This document shows positions 43,597 through 51,775 of a stretch of DNA of 64,000 bases, piece after piece. The first letter of the stretch is position 1. Every line of letters starts with the position of its first letter. The notes below the pieces were generated by a model. It did no database searches. It was given only the letters and a program-made list of their open reading frames with translations, and was not told where the DNA came from. Source of the DNA: an uncultured Hungatella sp. (GTDB lineage Bacteria; Bacillota; Clostridia; Lachnospirales; Lachnospiraceae); assembly GCA_910588505.1 (NCBI GenBank), contig CAJUPQ010000004.1, positions 15,810 through 79,809 of the forward strand. The letters run 5' to 3'. The translations under genes and the position numbers were made by a program.

Positions 43597-45270
43597 ATGG
43601 AAAAGATTCAGCAACCCAACAGTAAAAAGTACAGACGCATCGGTAAGAAAGTAGGCACTATGGTGGTTATCATGCAAATGGTCTCTGTTTTTTTCGCAGT
43701 GGCCATATGTATCACGATGTTTCGCAGCTTAGCCACCCACATGCTTGAGACTCAATGCACCAACGGCACCAGCATGCTGGCCTATACCCTCAGTCAAACC
43801 AGTGAAGACGCGGATATCAATCAACTGTTAGACGACCTAAAAAGCCGCATGGGCTGTGAATTTACTATTTTTGAGGGCGATACACGGGCCTACACCACAG
43901 TGATCCAAAACGGCCAGCGGGCAGTGGGCACCAAACTGTCATCGGACCTTTCATCAATCATACTGCAGCAGGGAAAACCCTATATAGGCACGGCAACCAT
44001 CTTAAATGAAAAATATCTGTGCTCCTACATTCCCACCAGGGACGCCGACGGTAAAATCAACGGCCTGCTCTTTGCCGGTATTTCCAGCGCCCAGGCCACC
44101 CGGCAGATCTTTATGACCATCCTCCTATCCGCTCTGGTGAGTATAGGCGTTATCCTTGTGGGGATCATAATCATAACTCCGTATCTGAAGAAGACCCTGT
44201 CCGCCCCTCTGGCCCAGATCACCCAGATCGCCGGGCAGCTGGGTAAAGGCGATCTTGGTCTTAGTGATGGCCGGGAAATCACCATCTCTGTCCAATCCAA
44301 CGACGAGATCGGCGATCTGGCCCAGATCTTTTGTGAGACGATCCACCGGCTTCGGTCCTACATAGGCGAGATCTCCAGCATTCTGGACTCCATCGCAGGC
44401 GGCGACCTGACCAACAGCGTCCAGCAGGAGTACGTAGGCGACTTTGCGTCCATCATGCGTTCCCTCAACGGCATTGAGGCTAAGCTCAATAACACCATGA
44501 GCCAGATCAAAATGAGCGCTGACCAGGTAGCCTCCAGCTCTGACCAGGTGTCTGGCAGCGCCCAGTCCCTGGCACAGGGAGCCACTGAACAGGCCAGCTC
44601 TGTGGCACAGCTGTCAGAGACGGTTAACAACATCGCCCAAAATGCCCGGAAAACTTCCCAGGCTACCAGGGAGGCCGGACAGTATGTAGATCGGGCAGGC
44701 GCCCAACTGAACATCAGCATGGAATATGTCAGCCAGCTGAACACGGCTATGGGGAAGATCTCCAACTCCTCTGAGCAGATCTCCAAGATCATCGCCACCA
44801 TCGAGAATATTGCGTTCCAGACCAATATCCTGGCTCTGAACGCCGCCGTGGAAGCTGCCCGGGCCGGGTCCAGCGGCAAGGGCTTTGCCGTAGTGGCCGA
44901 CGAAGTGCGCAATCTGGCCAATAAATCCGAGGAGGCCGCCAAAGCCACCAAAGATCTGATCGAGAATTCTATCACCGCTGTCAATGACGGCAACGACGTG
45001 GTGGCCAAAGTCACCCAGTCCCTAGCCCTTACCAGCGAAAACGCCGGCGGCGTGACCGAGAGGATGTCCATTGTGGTGGAGGCTATTGAGAACCAGACCG
45101 CAGCCATCTCCCAGGTCACCGAGGGCATTGATCAGATCTCTTCCGTGGTTCAGACCAATTCCGCCACCAGTGAAGAGAGCGCCGCCGCCAGCCAGCAGCT
45201 GTCTTCCCAGGCGAATCTGTTTAAGCAGCTGGTCAGCTCGTTCCGCCTGAAACACGATTCCAGCTGGTAA
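43597..45270 (+). CDS. Methyl-accepting chemotaxis protein
   Basis: 557 aa transmembrane receptor. TM1 covers about 20-42 and an extracellular sensor of the single-Cache type about 45-175. TM2 follows (ILLSALVSIGVILVGIIII), then HAMP, then a long cytoplasmic coiled coil. The signalling hairpin is ENIAFQTNILALNAAVEAAR followed by AGSSGKGFAVVADEVRNLAN, highly conserved. The start at 43597 is preferred because GGAGAAACG precedes it; an in-frame ATG five codons earlier overlaps that site. No other chemotaxis or flagellar gene is near, so it is an orphan receptor. Confidence 0.93.
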   Translation: MEKIQQPNSKKYRRIGKKVGTMVVIMQMVSVFFAVAICITMFRSLATHMLETQCTNGTSMLAYTLSQTSEDADINQLLDDLKSRMGCEFTIFEGDTRAYTTVIQNGQRAVGTKLSSDLSSIILQQGKPYIGTATILNEKYLCSYIPTRDADGKINGLLFAGISSAQATRQIFMTILLSALVSIGVILVGIIIITPYLKKTLSAPLAQITQIAGQLGKGDLGLSDGREITISVQSNDEIGDLAQIFCETIHRLRSYIGEISSILDSIAGGDLTNSVQQEYVGDFASIMRSLNGIEAKLNNTMSQIKMSADQVASSSDQVSGSAQSLAQGATEQASSVAQLSETVNNIAQNARKTSQATREAGQYVDRAGAQLNISMEYVSQLNTAMGKISNSSEQISKIIATIENIAFQTNILALNAAVEAARAGSSGKGFAVVADEVRNLANKSEEAAKATKDLIENSITAVNDGNDVVAKVTQSLALTSENAGGVTERMSIVVEAIENQTAAISQVTEGIDQISSVVQTNSATSEESAAASQQLSSQANLFKQLVSSFRLKHDSSW

Positions 45271-45276
45271 AATTAT

Positions 45277-45302
45277 GGGGCAGCTTTTCCCTAAGCTGCC
45301 CC
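45277..45302 (+). terminator. Terminator of the chemoreceptor gene
   Basis: GGGGCAGCTT (45277-45286) pairs with AAGCTGCCCC (45293-45302), followed by TCTTCTGT. Confidence 0.75.
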
Positions 45303-45317
45303 TCTTCTGTCGCTATT

Positions 45318-45721
45318 TTCTCCCACAGCAGTTCTTATACTTCTTCCCGCTGCCGCAGGGACACGGATCATTTCCCCCTATCTTAGGCTGGGATCTGGTG
45401 TAAGTCCCGTCCTCGCTGCTCCACTGCACCGTCATCTGTGCCTGACGCCTGTGGGGATACCTCTCATAATAATCCCCCCTGAAATAAATTTCTCCTGCTT
45501 GTCATAGTCCTTCTGATACTGCTGCCGCAGCCGCTCCACCTCAAAGCCGGCCCATGGATATCTTTTCCCCTGTCCCCAGCTTCCGCTTCACCTCAATGAC
45601 CGTTCTCTCCGGAGCCATGATAAACTGGGCTTTCGCCTTCTCCCCGATGACCAGATTTCCCGACTCGTCCACGCCCACGGCTGAAGGCGTCACCACACTG
45701 CCGTTAAAGCTTGGTATCATC
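45318..45721 (-). pseudogene. Remnant of an Hsp70-family gene with SEC-C zinc tail
   Basis: From an ATG at about 45721 the minus strand encodes IPSFNGSVVTPSAVGVDESG and EKAKAQFIMAPERTVIEVKR, the early ATPase-domain region of Hsp70 proteins; the frame stops after about 58 codons. Continuing in shifted frames are a charged linker (RLRQQYQKDYDKQEKF) and finally NDPCPCGSGKKYKNCCGRK before a stop at 45318. The last part is a textbook SEC-C zinc motif. The middle of the Hsp70 is lost and at least two frameshifts are present. It looks like an eroded Hsp70 or Hsp70/SEC-C fusion gene, unrelated in position to the intact Hsp70 at 27345. Confidence 0.6.
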
Positions 45722-45959
45722 TCCGTCTTTCCTCTCTGCGCTCCTTTTCCTGATCGTCCTCTTTTTGGATCTCCTCCAGCTTATCTATCCGCCCTACCGC
45801 CTCCCGGGCCGAATCCAGCCATGGTCCCATGTCCTTGGCTCTGTCCTGGTTCTGCCCCATGATCCGGCTGATATCTCCTTTTAGTTCCTCTAAAATCGTC
45901 CCCAGGCTTTTCACCGCCTGCTTCCATTCCTCTTCTCTTCGATTCTTCCCAAACAACAT
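45717..45959 (-). CDS. Small coiled-coil protein upstream of the Hsp70 remnant
   Basis: 80 aa, almost entirely charged helix: RREEEWKQAVKSLGTILEEL, then a tail of alternating Glu, Arg, Lys and Gln. GGAGG lies before the ATG at 45959, and its stop overlaps the ATG of the Hsp70 remnant. It may have been the nucleotide-exchange or cofactor partner of that Hsp70, but it is too short and biased to assign. It is possibly still expressed. Confidence 0.5.
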   Translation of the reverse strand: MLFGKNRREEEWKQAVKSLGTILEELKGDISRIMGQNQDRAKDMGPWLDSAREAVGRIDKLEEIQKEDDQEKERREERRR

Positions 45960-46118
45960 CCTGTATGTCCTCCAACCATCAGATCTTTGTCCAGTATACC
46001 ATCAAAGGCAGCATTTCTTAATTCCTGGTTCACAAAATTTTCACCCGTTTTTATTTTCTTTTCCCCATATCAGCCGATATATTCTATATATGATGATAAA
46101 AGGAAAAGGAGGTTTATC

Positions 46119-46838
46119 ATGAAAGTTACCGCAAGAAACTGGCAGGCTCACGCCGCCTTATCCTCTTCTCAAACCAGTCAAACCCCCAAAGCGGATGCCC
46201 ATACAGATTCTGTCCAGGACCCCCGCGAAGCCATGGATACGGATATCCTGGAAACTTCCATGGCATCCGCCTCCCGTTCCGGCTCGGATGCCGACTCTTC
46301 CTTTAAGGTGAAATCTTCCGGACCGAATAATTCAGTAGGAGATCTTGCGGCTATGCTGGCCAGGTCGGAAACCCTGATGGATGTCCAGCAGGTCTTCTCC
46401 AAAGCCATGCGGGCCCTGGCTGACTTAAAGATGGGAGCCATTGCCAGCGAAGGCAAGGACGCGAAAAAATACGCCCAGCAGATCAAGCGCATGGAAAAAC
46501 TGATCAAGCGCATCCAGAAAAAGTTAAAGCACTTAGCCAAGGAACAGCGCATGGAAGACCAGGCCGAAAAAGCCGCGAAAAAAGCCGAGCTTGAAAAAGA
46601 AAAACAGATCCGCCAGGAGTTGGAAGCCAGACGGAAGAAACGCCGCCGGGAAGAGAAAGAGTACGCCCTGAAAGAACTGTCCCAGGACGGAAAAGATTCG
46701 GTCAATGAAACCGTCTCTTCTATGCTAAGCGCAGCCTCCCCCTCCGCGGACGTCTCCGCCCTGACCGGAATGGATGGCGCCATGGTATCTGGTGATCTGG
46801 GTGGAATAGATCTGGGCGGGCTGGATCTTATGGCGTGA
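46119..46838 (+). CDS. Hypothetical coiled-coil protein
   Basis: 239 aa. The N-terminal about 70 residues are Ser/Thr/Ala-rich and probably disordered. The middle (about 85-200) is a strong basic-acidic coiled coil (AQQIKRMEKLIKRIQKKLKH, then RKKRRREEKEYALKELSQ). The tail is Gly/Asp/Leu-rich (GDLGGIDLGGLDLMA). The start at 46119 follows AAAAGGAGG; the longer open frame upstream is not protein-like. A perfect terminator follows. No family function is known; similar proteins occur in Lachnospiraceae. Confidence 0.8.
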   Translation: MKVTARNWQAHAALSSSQTSQTPKADAHTDSVQDPREAMDTDILETSMASASRSGSDADSSFKVKSSGPNNSVGDLAAMLARSETLMDVQQVFSKAMRALADLKMGAIASEGKDAKKYAQQIKRMEKLIKRIQKKLKHLAKEQRMEDQAEKAAKKAELEKEKQIRQELEARRKKRRREEKEYALKELSQDGKDSVNETVSSMLSAASPSADVSALTGMDGAMVSGDLGGIDLGGLDLMA

Positions 46839-46874
46839 GAGACAGCTAATAGACTTATATAAAACAGTGTTTTT

Positions 46875-46914
46875 AGACCTGCTTATCCATGATAGATGAG
46901 CAGGTCTGTTTTTT
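46875..46914 (+). terminator. Terminator of the coiled-coil gene
   Basis: AGACCTGCT (46875-46883) pairs with AGCAGGTCT (46899-46907), followed by TTTTTT. Confidence 0.9.
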
Positions 46915-47004
46915 AAGGTTTGTATTACTTTTGCACTGTGGGGTGGTAAAAAATAAACTATATTTGCCAAGTGAGGAAGATCTCCCTTAAAAAGCAGGAA
47001 AATC

Positions 47005-47039
47005 AAAAAAGCCCACAAGCGGTAAACCTGCTTGCGGGC
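47005..47039 (-). terminator. Terminator of the tRNA-Ser gene
   Basis: On the minus strand GCCCGCAAGC (47039-47030) pairs with GCTTGTGGGC (47020-47011), followed by TTTTTT, ten bases beyond the encoded CCA end. Confidence 0.9.
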
Positions 47040-47048
47040 GTAGCTTTC

Positions 47049-47139
47049 TGGCGGAGAGTGTGGGATTCGAACCCACGTGCCCTGTAAAGGACAACTGCAT
47101 TTCGAGTGCAGCTCGTTATGACCGCTTCGATAACTCTCC
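47049..47139 (-). tRNA. tRNA-Ser (anticodon CGA)
   Basis: 91 nt on the minus strand including an encoded CCA. The acceptor stem GGAGAGT pairs with ACTCTCC with discriminator G. The anticodon arm is CTGCA-CTCGAAA-TGCAG, giving CGA (reads UCG). A long variable arm marks a serine tRNA, and the T arm contains GGTTCGAATCC. It has its own terminator and stands alone. Confidence 0.95.
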
Positions 47140-47310
47140 GTATCATATCTGTAACATCAGCCCAAAAAACTCTGAAAAAAGGGGACTGATGGAGAAAACC
47201 AAAGTAATTTCAATTATAAATAATACCACAAAAGCCCTGAAAAATCAAGGGTTTCCGGAGCACAAATTTTTCAGTTTTTCAAATCCCGATTCATGTTCAT
47301 AAGGGCTTTT

Positions 47311-47422
47311 GTAGTGAGCAATGGGGGGCGAGGGATGTCGCGGAGCCAGTCAGAGAAGGTAAGGATGGTCCTGGCAGGGTAAATTTTTGCCTGTGAGATG
47401 AGACCAGGAGGGCAGGAGGGCT
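47311..47422 (+). repeat. Dispersed intergenic repeat family 1, copy E (full length)
   Basis: About 110 bases: GTGAGCA, GGGGGGCGAGGGATGTCGCG, GAGCCAGTCAGAGAAGG, AAGGATGGTCCTGG, then AAATTTTTGCCTGTGAGATG and AGACCAGGAGGGCAGGAGG. It aligns with copy G (62120-62232) along its whole length. The 3' half can form a hairpin (CCTGG / CCAGG). Confidence 0.8.
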
Positions 47423-47445
47423 GATACCCGACTGATTTACGCTTT

Positions 47446-47545
47446 AAGGACTCATCGAAATGTTTGGCATATCTGAACCCGGACATGACCATCCTTTCCT
47501 TCTCTGACTGGCATTACGACTACCCTCGCCTCCTTTGCTCACTGC
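47446..47545 (-). repeat. Dispersed intergenic repeat family 1, copy F (full length, inverted)
   Basis: On the minus strand it begins GGGCAGTGAGCA, so the stop codon of the amidase gene (47541-47539) is part of it. It continues GGAGGCGAGGGTAGTCGTAA, TGCCAGTCAGAGAAGG, AAAGGATGGTCATGTCCGGG and ends near GATGAGTCC. It faces copy E, with about 25 bases between their 3' ends. Confidence 0.8.
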
Positions 47546-48855
47546 CCAAAATACTGATCCACCCCTGCCAAAAGCCCCGCCGCCAGCACATCCAATGCAG
47601 CGTCCGAGTGGTCCGACGCCTTGTCTCCCAGTTCGATATCAATGGAGGGAACCGTGGAAAACGAAGTCTGAGTCAGATCCATCTCCATGGAACCGCCGGA
47701 AAAGATCTTCACCCCCGCGGACTTAAGGCCAGCCACCAGGCTTTCCCCCAGGGCGTTGTGCTTCTCCCAGTTGGACTTAACCGGCTCCATGTTCCGGTAG
47801 GAGGCCACATTGGGAACGCTCATGTAAAAGGCGCCCTTGTTGCTGGAGGTGGAATCCCAGTGAAGGGCAATATGACAGTCCGCGCAGTTGTTGGCAATTA
47901 CGGTCCGGGCAATATTGTCCAGCTGCACATCATCGCTCTCCCGGATCATCAGCACGTCATAGCCTGCGGTCAAAAGCTTCTCCTTCAGCTTCTTTGCCAT
48001 GGCAAGGGTCACCTTTGCCTCCGCCGTCCCGTCGGAAAAGGTCATGCCGCCGGAAACCGCCACCGCCGACGTGGCCCCGGCCCCTGTGGTTCCTCCCGTC
48101 ACCTTAGGCGTGCCGTCAGGGTGGCACAATGTCTTCACACCGGAGCCTCCGCTTGTTCCGTGGCCCGCGTTGACGCACACAGTGATCCCCTTTCTGTTGC
48201 TGCCCTCAGCCTTGTAAAGCATGGCCTTGCCGGAATTGATCTTGGAAAACTCTCCGTACTTCCAGGATGGGTTAAAGGCCACCTCTCCCCCTGCCAGACT
48301 GCCGGAGCCTGTGAGGGCTCCCGCGGCCTGACCTGACTGGCCGCCTGTCCCTTCCTGGCCGCTTCCCGACGACGACGCTGCCGCCGAAGCAGAGACATAT
48401 CTGGACGCGATATAACATGTCATGCCCTCATACTCCACCCGGCTCCACTCATCGCTGTACCCGGTCCGCCGAAGCTTGTCCCCCTTCTTAAACACAGCCA
48501 CCACCTTGGACGCGGTGCTGGCCGACGCCCGGAGATTTACGGAATCTCCGTTTACATACACCGTCTCGTCCACATCGCGCAAAGCCGGAACCGGCTCTCC
48601 CACCATGTTCTGCTCCTTCACACTGGTCTGGGCCAAAGGCTCTTTCCCCTGTCCCGCCGGATCCCCGGATAAGTCCCGGCCCGGATCTATCCCTGTCTGC
48701 CCTGACTCCTGGCCGGCGTCTGACGCCCCGCCGGTCTCTGTAGTTCTAACCTGTCCCTCACTGCCCAAAACCACAGGCTCATACTTCTTCTGACAGCCGC
48801 TTGCCATCACAAGGGCTGCCGCCAGGGCCGCAATGATTCTTCTCTTTTTTTTCAT
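47539..48855 (-). CDS. N-acetylmuramoyl-L-alanine amidase with SH3 domain
   Basis: 438 aa lipoprotein (lipobox ASGC, Cys21). After a linker, a bacterial SH3 domain occupies about 95-160 (VNGDSVNLRASASTASKVVA, YSDEWSRVEYEG). A Ser/Gly-rich spacer follows, then an Amidase_3 zinc domain (about 225-438) with VCVNAGHGTSGG, the zinc histidine in CHIALHWDSTSSN and the glutamate in PSIDIELGDKASDHSD. It cleaves the bond between glycan and stem peptide in peptidoglycan. Its start overlaps the mnmA stop, so it is the last gene of the nifS-nifU-mnmA-amidase unit. The stop codon lies at the edge of repeat copy F. Confidence 0.92.
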   Translation of the reverse strand: MKKKRRIIAALAAALVMASGCQKKYEPVVLGSEGQVRTTETGGASDAGQESGQTGIDPGRDLSGDPAGQGKEPLAQTSVKEQNMVGEPVPALRDVDETVYVNGDSVNLRASASTASKVVAVFKKGDKLRRTGYSDEWSRVEYEGMTCYIASRYVSASAAASSSGSGQEGTGGQSGQAAGALTGSGSLAGGEVAFNPSWKYGEFSKINSGKAMLYKAEGSNRKGITVCVNAGHGTSGGSGVKTLCHPDGTPKVTGGTTGAGATSAVAVSGGMTFSDGTAEAKVTLAMAKKLKEKLLTAGYDVLMIRESDDVQLDNIARTVIANNCADCHIALHWDSTSSNKGAFYMSVPNVASYRNMEPVKSNWEKHNALGESLVAGLKSAGVKIFSGGSMEMDLTQTSFSTVPSIDIELGDKASDHSDAALDVLAAGLLAGVDQYFGQ

Positions 48856-49937
48856 TGGATCACTCCTCCTCCCACAACATATTCTCCGTCATAGAACACC
48901 ACCGCCTGACCGGGGGTGACGGCCCTCTGAGGTTCTCGAAACCTGCACTCCACCCTGCCGTCTCCCAAGTCCCGGATCACGCAGGGAGCGCCTCTGTGAC
49001 TGTAACGGATCTTGGCCATCACCTCCATGGTTCCGCCGCCAAGGCCGTCCACTGCCATCCAGTTTAAGTCAGAGCAGGTAAGGCTGTCAGAAAATACGTC
49101 CTTCTCGTCGCCGATAACCACCTCATTGGTCTCCTTCCTGATCTCCACCACAAAAACCGGTCGTCCCATGGAAAGGTTCAGCCCCTTTCTCTGGCCCACC
49201 GTATAGTGGGTAATCCCCTTGTGCTGTCCTAAAACATTGCCGTTCCTGTCCACAAAATTTCCCTGGGGCAGTTCTCTTTTGCAGTGTTCCTTAATATATC
49301 CCGCGTAATCGTGGTCGGGAATAAAGCAGATCTCCTGGCTGTCAGGCTTTTTCGCCACATCAAGCCCTATCTTTTCTGCCATCTGCCGGATCTCCTCCTT
49401 GCTGTAGCGCCCTGCGGGCATCAGTGTGCGGGCCAGCTGTTCCTGGGTCAGAGCGTACAGCGCGTAGGTCTGGTCCTTGCTGACGGCCTGGGACTTTCGC
49501 AGGGCGTACCTTCCGCCTGCCAGCCTCTCCACCCGGGCGTAGTGGCCTGTGGCCAGATAATCCGCTCCGATGTCCAGACTGCGCTTTAGCAGTGCCTCCC
49601 ACTTTACATGGCGATTACAGGCAATGCAGGGATTGGGGGTCCTTCCCCTGACATACTCGTCCACAAAATAGGAGATCACATGGTCCCCAAACTCTTTCTT
49701 AAAATTCATCACATAGTGGGGGATTCCCAGCTGCCATGCCGCCTTCCTGGCATCCTCCACAGCGCCGAGGCCGCAGCACCCTCCGTTCTCCTCCTGAACA
49801 GTCCGCTCCTCATCCTGCCAGATCTGCATGGTCACGCCTATGACGTCATAGCCCTGCTCCTTCAAAAGCCAGGCAGCCACGGAGGAGTCAACTCCTCCGG
49901 ACATGCCTACCACTACCTTCTTTCTTCTGTTCTCCAT
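48852..49937 (-). CDS. mnmA: tRNA-specific 2-thiouridylase MnmA
   Basis: 361 aa. It adds sulfur to U34 of tRNA-Glu, -Gln and -Lys, using sulfur relayed from a cysteine desulfurase. The ATP-pyrophosphatase loop is GMSGGVDSS (11-19). The catalytic cysteines lie in NPCIACNRH (near 100) and DSQEICFIPD (near 200). GHYAR and GQRKGL motifs are present. The start at 49937 follows GAGGAG. It sits directly behind nifU and nifS, which supply the sulfur, and overlaps the amidase gene start. Confidence 0.96.
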   Translation of the reverse strand: MENRRKKVVVGMSGGVDSSVAAWLLKEQGYDVIGVTMQIWQDEERTVQEENGGCCGLGAVEDARKAAWQLGIPHYVMNFKKEFGDHVISYFVDEYVRGRTPNPCIACNRHVKWEALLKRSLDIGADYLATGHYARVERLAGGRYALRKSQAVSKDQTYALYALTQEQLARTLMPAGRYSKEEIRQMAEKIGLDVAKKPDSQEICFIPDHDYAGYIKEHCKRELPQGNFVDRNGNVLGQHKGITHYTVGQRKGLNLSMGRPVFVVEIRKETNEVVIGDEKDVFSDSLTCSDLNWMAVDGLGGGTMEVMAKIRYSHRGAPCVIRDLGDGRVECRFREPQRAVTPGQAVVFYDGEYVVGGGVIQ

Positions 49938-49944
49938 ATTAGGA

Positions 49945-50382
49945 TCAGTACTCCTCATCTTCCTCGTGCTCGCTGATATCCGACTTAGGCTTCTCCAAAC
50001 CCTCTATGACAATGCCGTTCTTCTGGGCATAATCCCAGAGCGCCGCGTGGATGGCCTCCTCCGCCAGAAGGGAGCAATGCACTTTCACCGGAGGCAGCCC
50101 GTCAAGGGCCTCCATCACCGCCTTGTTGGTCACCTCCATTGCCTCCTGAACCGTCTTCCCCTTTACCATCTCCGTGGCCATGCTGCTGGTGGCCACCGCT
50201 GCCCCGCAGCCAAAGGTCTTAAACTTCACGTCCCGGATCACCTGATTCTCATCAATATCCAGGTAAATCCTCATAATATCCCCGCACTTGGCGTTTCCCA
50301 CGGTTCCCGTACCGCTGGCATTTTCGATCTCCCCCACGTTTCTGGGATTCTGAAAATGATCCATTACTTTTTCTGTATACAT
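49945..50382 (-). CDS. Fe-S cluster assembly scaffold NifU/IscU
   Basis: 145 aa, single-domain scaffold on which NifS builds Fe-S clusters. The three cluster ligands are Cys33 (KCGD, with the conserved Asp35), Cys59 (FGCGAA) and Cys103 (VHCSLL). A Glu/Asp-rich tail ends the protein. The start at 50382 follows AGAGGAG. It lies 36 bases after nifS and is followed by mnmA. No IscR, IscA or ferredoxin gene lies nearby, the usual minimal clostridial arrangement. Confidence 0.95.
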   Translation of the reverse strand: MYTEKVMDHFQNPRNVGEIENASGTGTVGNAKCGDIMRIYLDIDENQVIRDVKFKTFGCGAAVATSSMATEMVKGKTVQEAMEVTNKAVMEALDGLPPVKVHCSLLAEEAIHAALWDYAQKNGIVIEGLEKPKSDISEHEEDEEY

Positions 50383-50418
50383 ACCTGTGATCTCCTCTTT
50401 CAATCGTAATTTATCAAT

Positions 50419-51597
50419 TTACTGGTTCCTCATAAAATCCTCGTAGAGAGGCGACATATCCCGCAGTTTTTTCACGATCTCCTTGATCCTGTCCACCACC
50501 AGATCCATCTCCTCCCTGGTATTGTCCGGGCTCACGGTCAGCCGCAGGGAGCCGTGGGCGATCTCGTGGGGAAGCCCGATGGCAAGAAGCACATGGGACG
50601 GGTCCAGGGAACCGGAGGTACAGGCCGAGCCGCTGGAGCCACAGATCCCGCTGCCGTCCAGCATAATAAGAAGAGACTCCCCCTCAATAAACTGGAAGGC
50701 AAAATTGGCATTGTTGCTGAGCCTTTGGCTCCTGTGGCCGTTGAGCCGCACAAAAGGAACCTCTGCCATGACCCTGCCGATCAAGTAGTCCCGCAGCCCT
50801 CTCTCCTTTTCTTCCCGCTCCTCCATGGAAGCCATGGCAAGCTCCACGGCTTTGCCGTATCCCACGATTCCCGGCACATTTTCCGTGCCTCCCCGGCGTT
50901 TCCGCTCCTGAGCCCCGCCGTGGATAAAAGACCTGGTCTTTAACCCTGTCCGGATATACAGAAATCCAATGCCCTTAGGGCCGTTTAGCTTGTGGGCACT
51001 GGAACTTAACATGTCAATATGATACTCATCCACATGGATGGGTAAATGGCCATATGCCTGCACCGCATCCGTGTGGAACAAGATCCCGTTGTCTTTCGCG
51101 ATCTGTCCGATCTCCTTTATGGGCTCTATGGTCCCGATCTCATTATTCGCGAACATGACGGAGATCAAAATGGTGTCCGGTCGGATGGCTCTCTTTAATT
51201 CATCCACCTTCACGATCCCATTTTCATCTACATCTACATAAGTCACCTCAAAGCCCCGCTTCTCCAGATACTCACAGGTGTGAAGTACCGCGTGGTGCTC
51301 GATCTTGCTTGTGATAATGTGTTTCCCCTTTGAGGCGTAGGCCTCCGCCGTGGCCTTTATGGCCCAGTTGTCAGACTCCGTTCCTCCGGCCGTAAAATAG
51401 ATCTCCCCGGGTTTTGCCCCCAGGCTCTTCGCGATCGTCTCCCTGACCGCCCCTATGGCCTGCTTGCAGGGGGTGGAAAATTCATACACCGAGGACGGGT
51501 TCCCGTAATGCTCGGTAAAATAGGGCAGCATGGCCTCCACAACCCTTGGGTCAGTCTTTGTAGTGGCCGCGTTGTCCAGATAAATCGTTTGATTCAT
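50419..51597 (-). CDS. Cysteine desulfurase NifS/IscS
   Basis: 392 aa, PLP-dependent enzyme that removes sulfur from cysteine for Fe-S assembly and tRNA thiolation. The N-terminus is IYLDNAATTKTDP. The PLP lysine lies in SSSAHKLNGPKGIG, and the persulfide-carrying cysteine lies in GSSGSACTSGS. The start at 51597 follows GGAAAGGCGG; an upstream ATG 14 codons away lacks a site. It is the first gene of the unit with nifU, mnmA and the amidase gene, behind the promoter at 51650-51677. Confidence 0.95.
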   Translation of the reverse strand: MNQTIYLDNAATTKTDPRVVEAMLPYFTEHYGNPSSVYEFSTPCKQAIGAVRETIAKSLGAKPGEIYFTAGGTESDNWAIKATAEAYASKGKHIITSKIEHHAVLHTCEYLEKRGFEVTYVDVDENGIVKVDELKRAIRPDTILISVMFANNEIGTIEPIKEIGQIAKDNGILFHTDAVQAYGHLPIHVDEYHIDMLSSSAHKLNGPKGIGFLYIRTGLKTRSFIHGGAQERKRRGGTENVPGIVGYGKAVELAMASMEEREEKERGLRDYLIGRVMAEVPFVRLNGHRSQRLSNNANFAFQFIEGESLLIMLDGSGICGSSGSACTSGSLDPSHVLLAIGLPHEIAHGSLRLTVSPDNTREEMDLVVDRIKEIVKKLRDMSPLYEDFMRNQ

Positions 51598-51649
51598 GTG
51601 TGATCCGCCTTTCCGTAGTATTAAAGTTAAAAGCTTCATCTACATCTCT

Positions 51650-51677
51650 ATTATATACTATATTCCTATGGTTGCAA
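51650..51677 (-). promoter_or_regulatory. Promoter of the nifS operon
   Basis: On the minus strand TTGCAA (51677-51672), a 16-base spacer and a perfect TATAAT (51655-51650). Confidence 0.7.
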
Positions 51678-51709
51678 GAAAAAATATGTGTTCTTTCCCC
51701 TTTAAAACA

Positions 51710-51738
51710 TTGACATTTTCTAACTATTTTGTTACGAT
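51710..51738 (+). promoter_or_regulatory. Promoter of the secreted esterase gene
   Basis: A perfect TTGACA (51710-51715), a 17-base spacer and TACGAT (51733-51738), 38 bases before the start codon. Confidence 0.6.
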
Positions 51739-51775
51739 AACCTTAATATTTAATAAACACAAGGGGGATAAATCT

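Noticed and set aside
47140..47310. Small plus-strand frame after the tRNA (80 codons from 47060)
   Set aside because: Starts inside the tRNA gene, has no ribosome site and shows no family resemblance.
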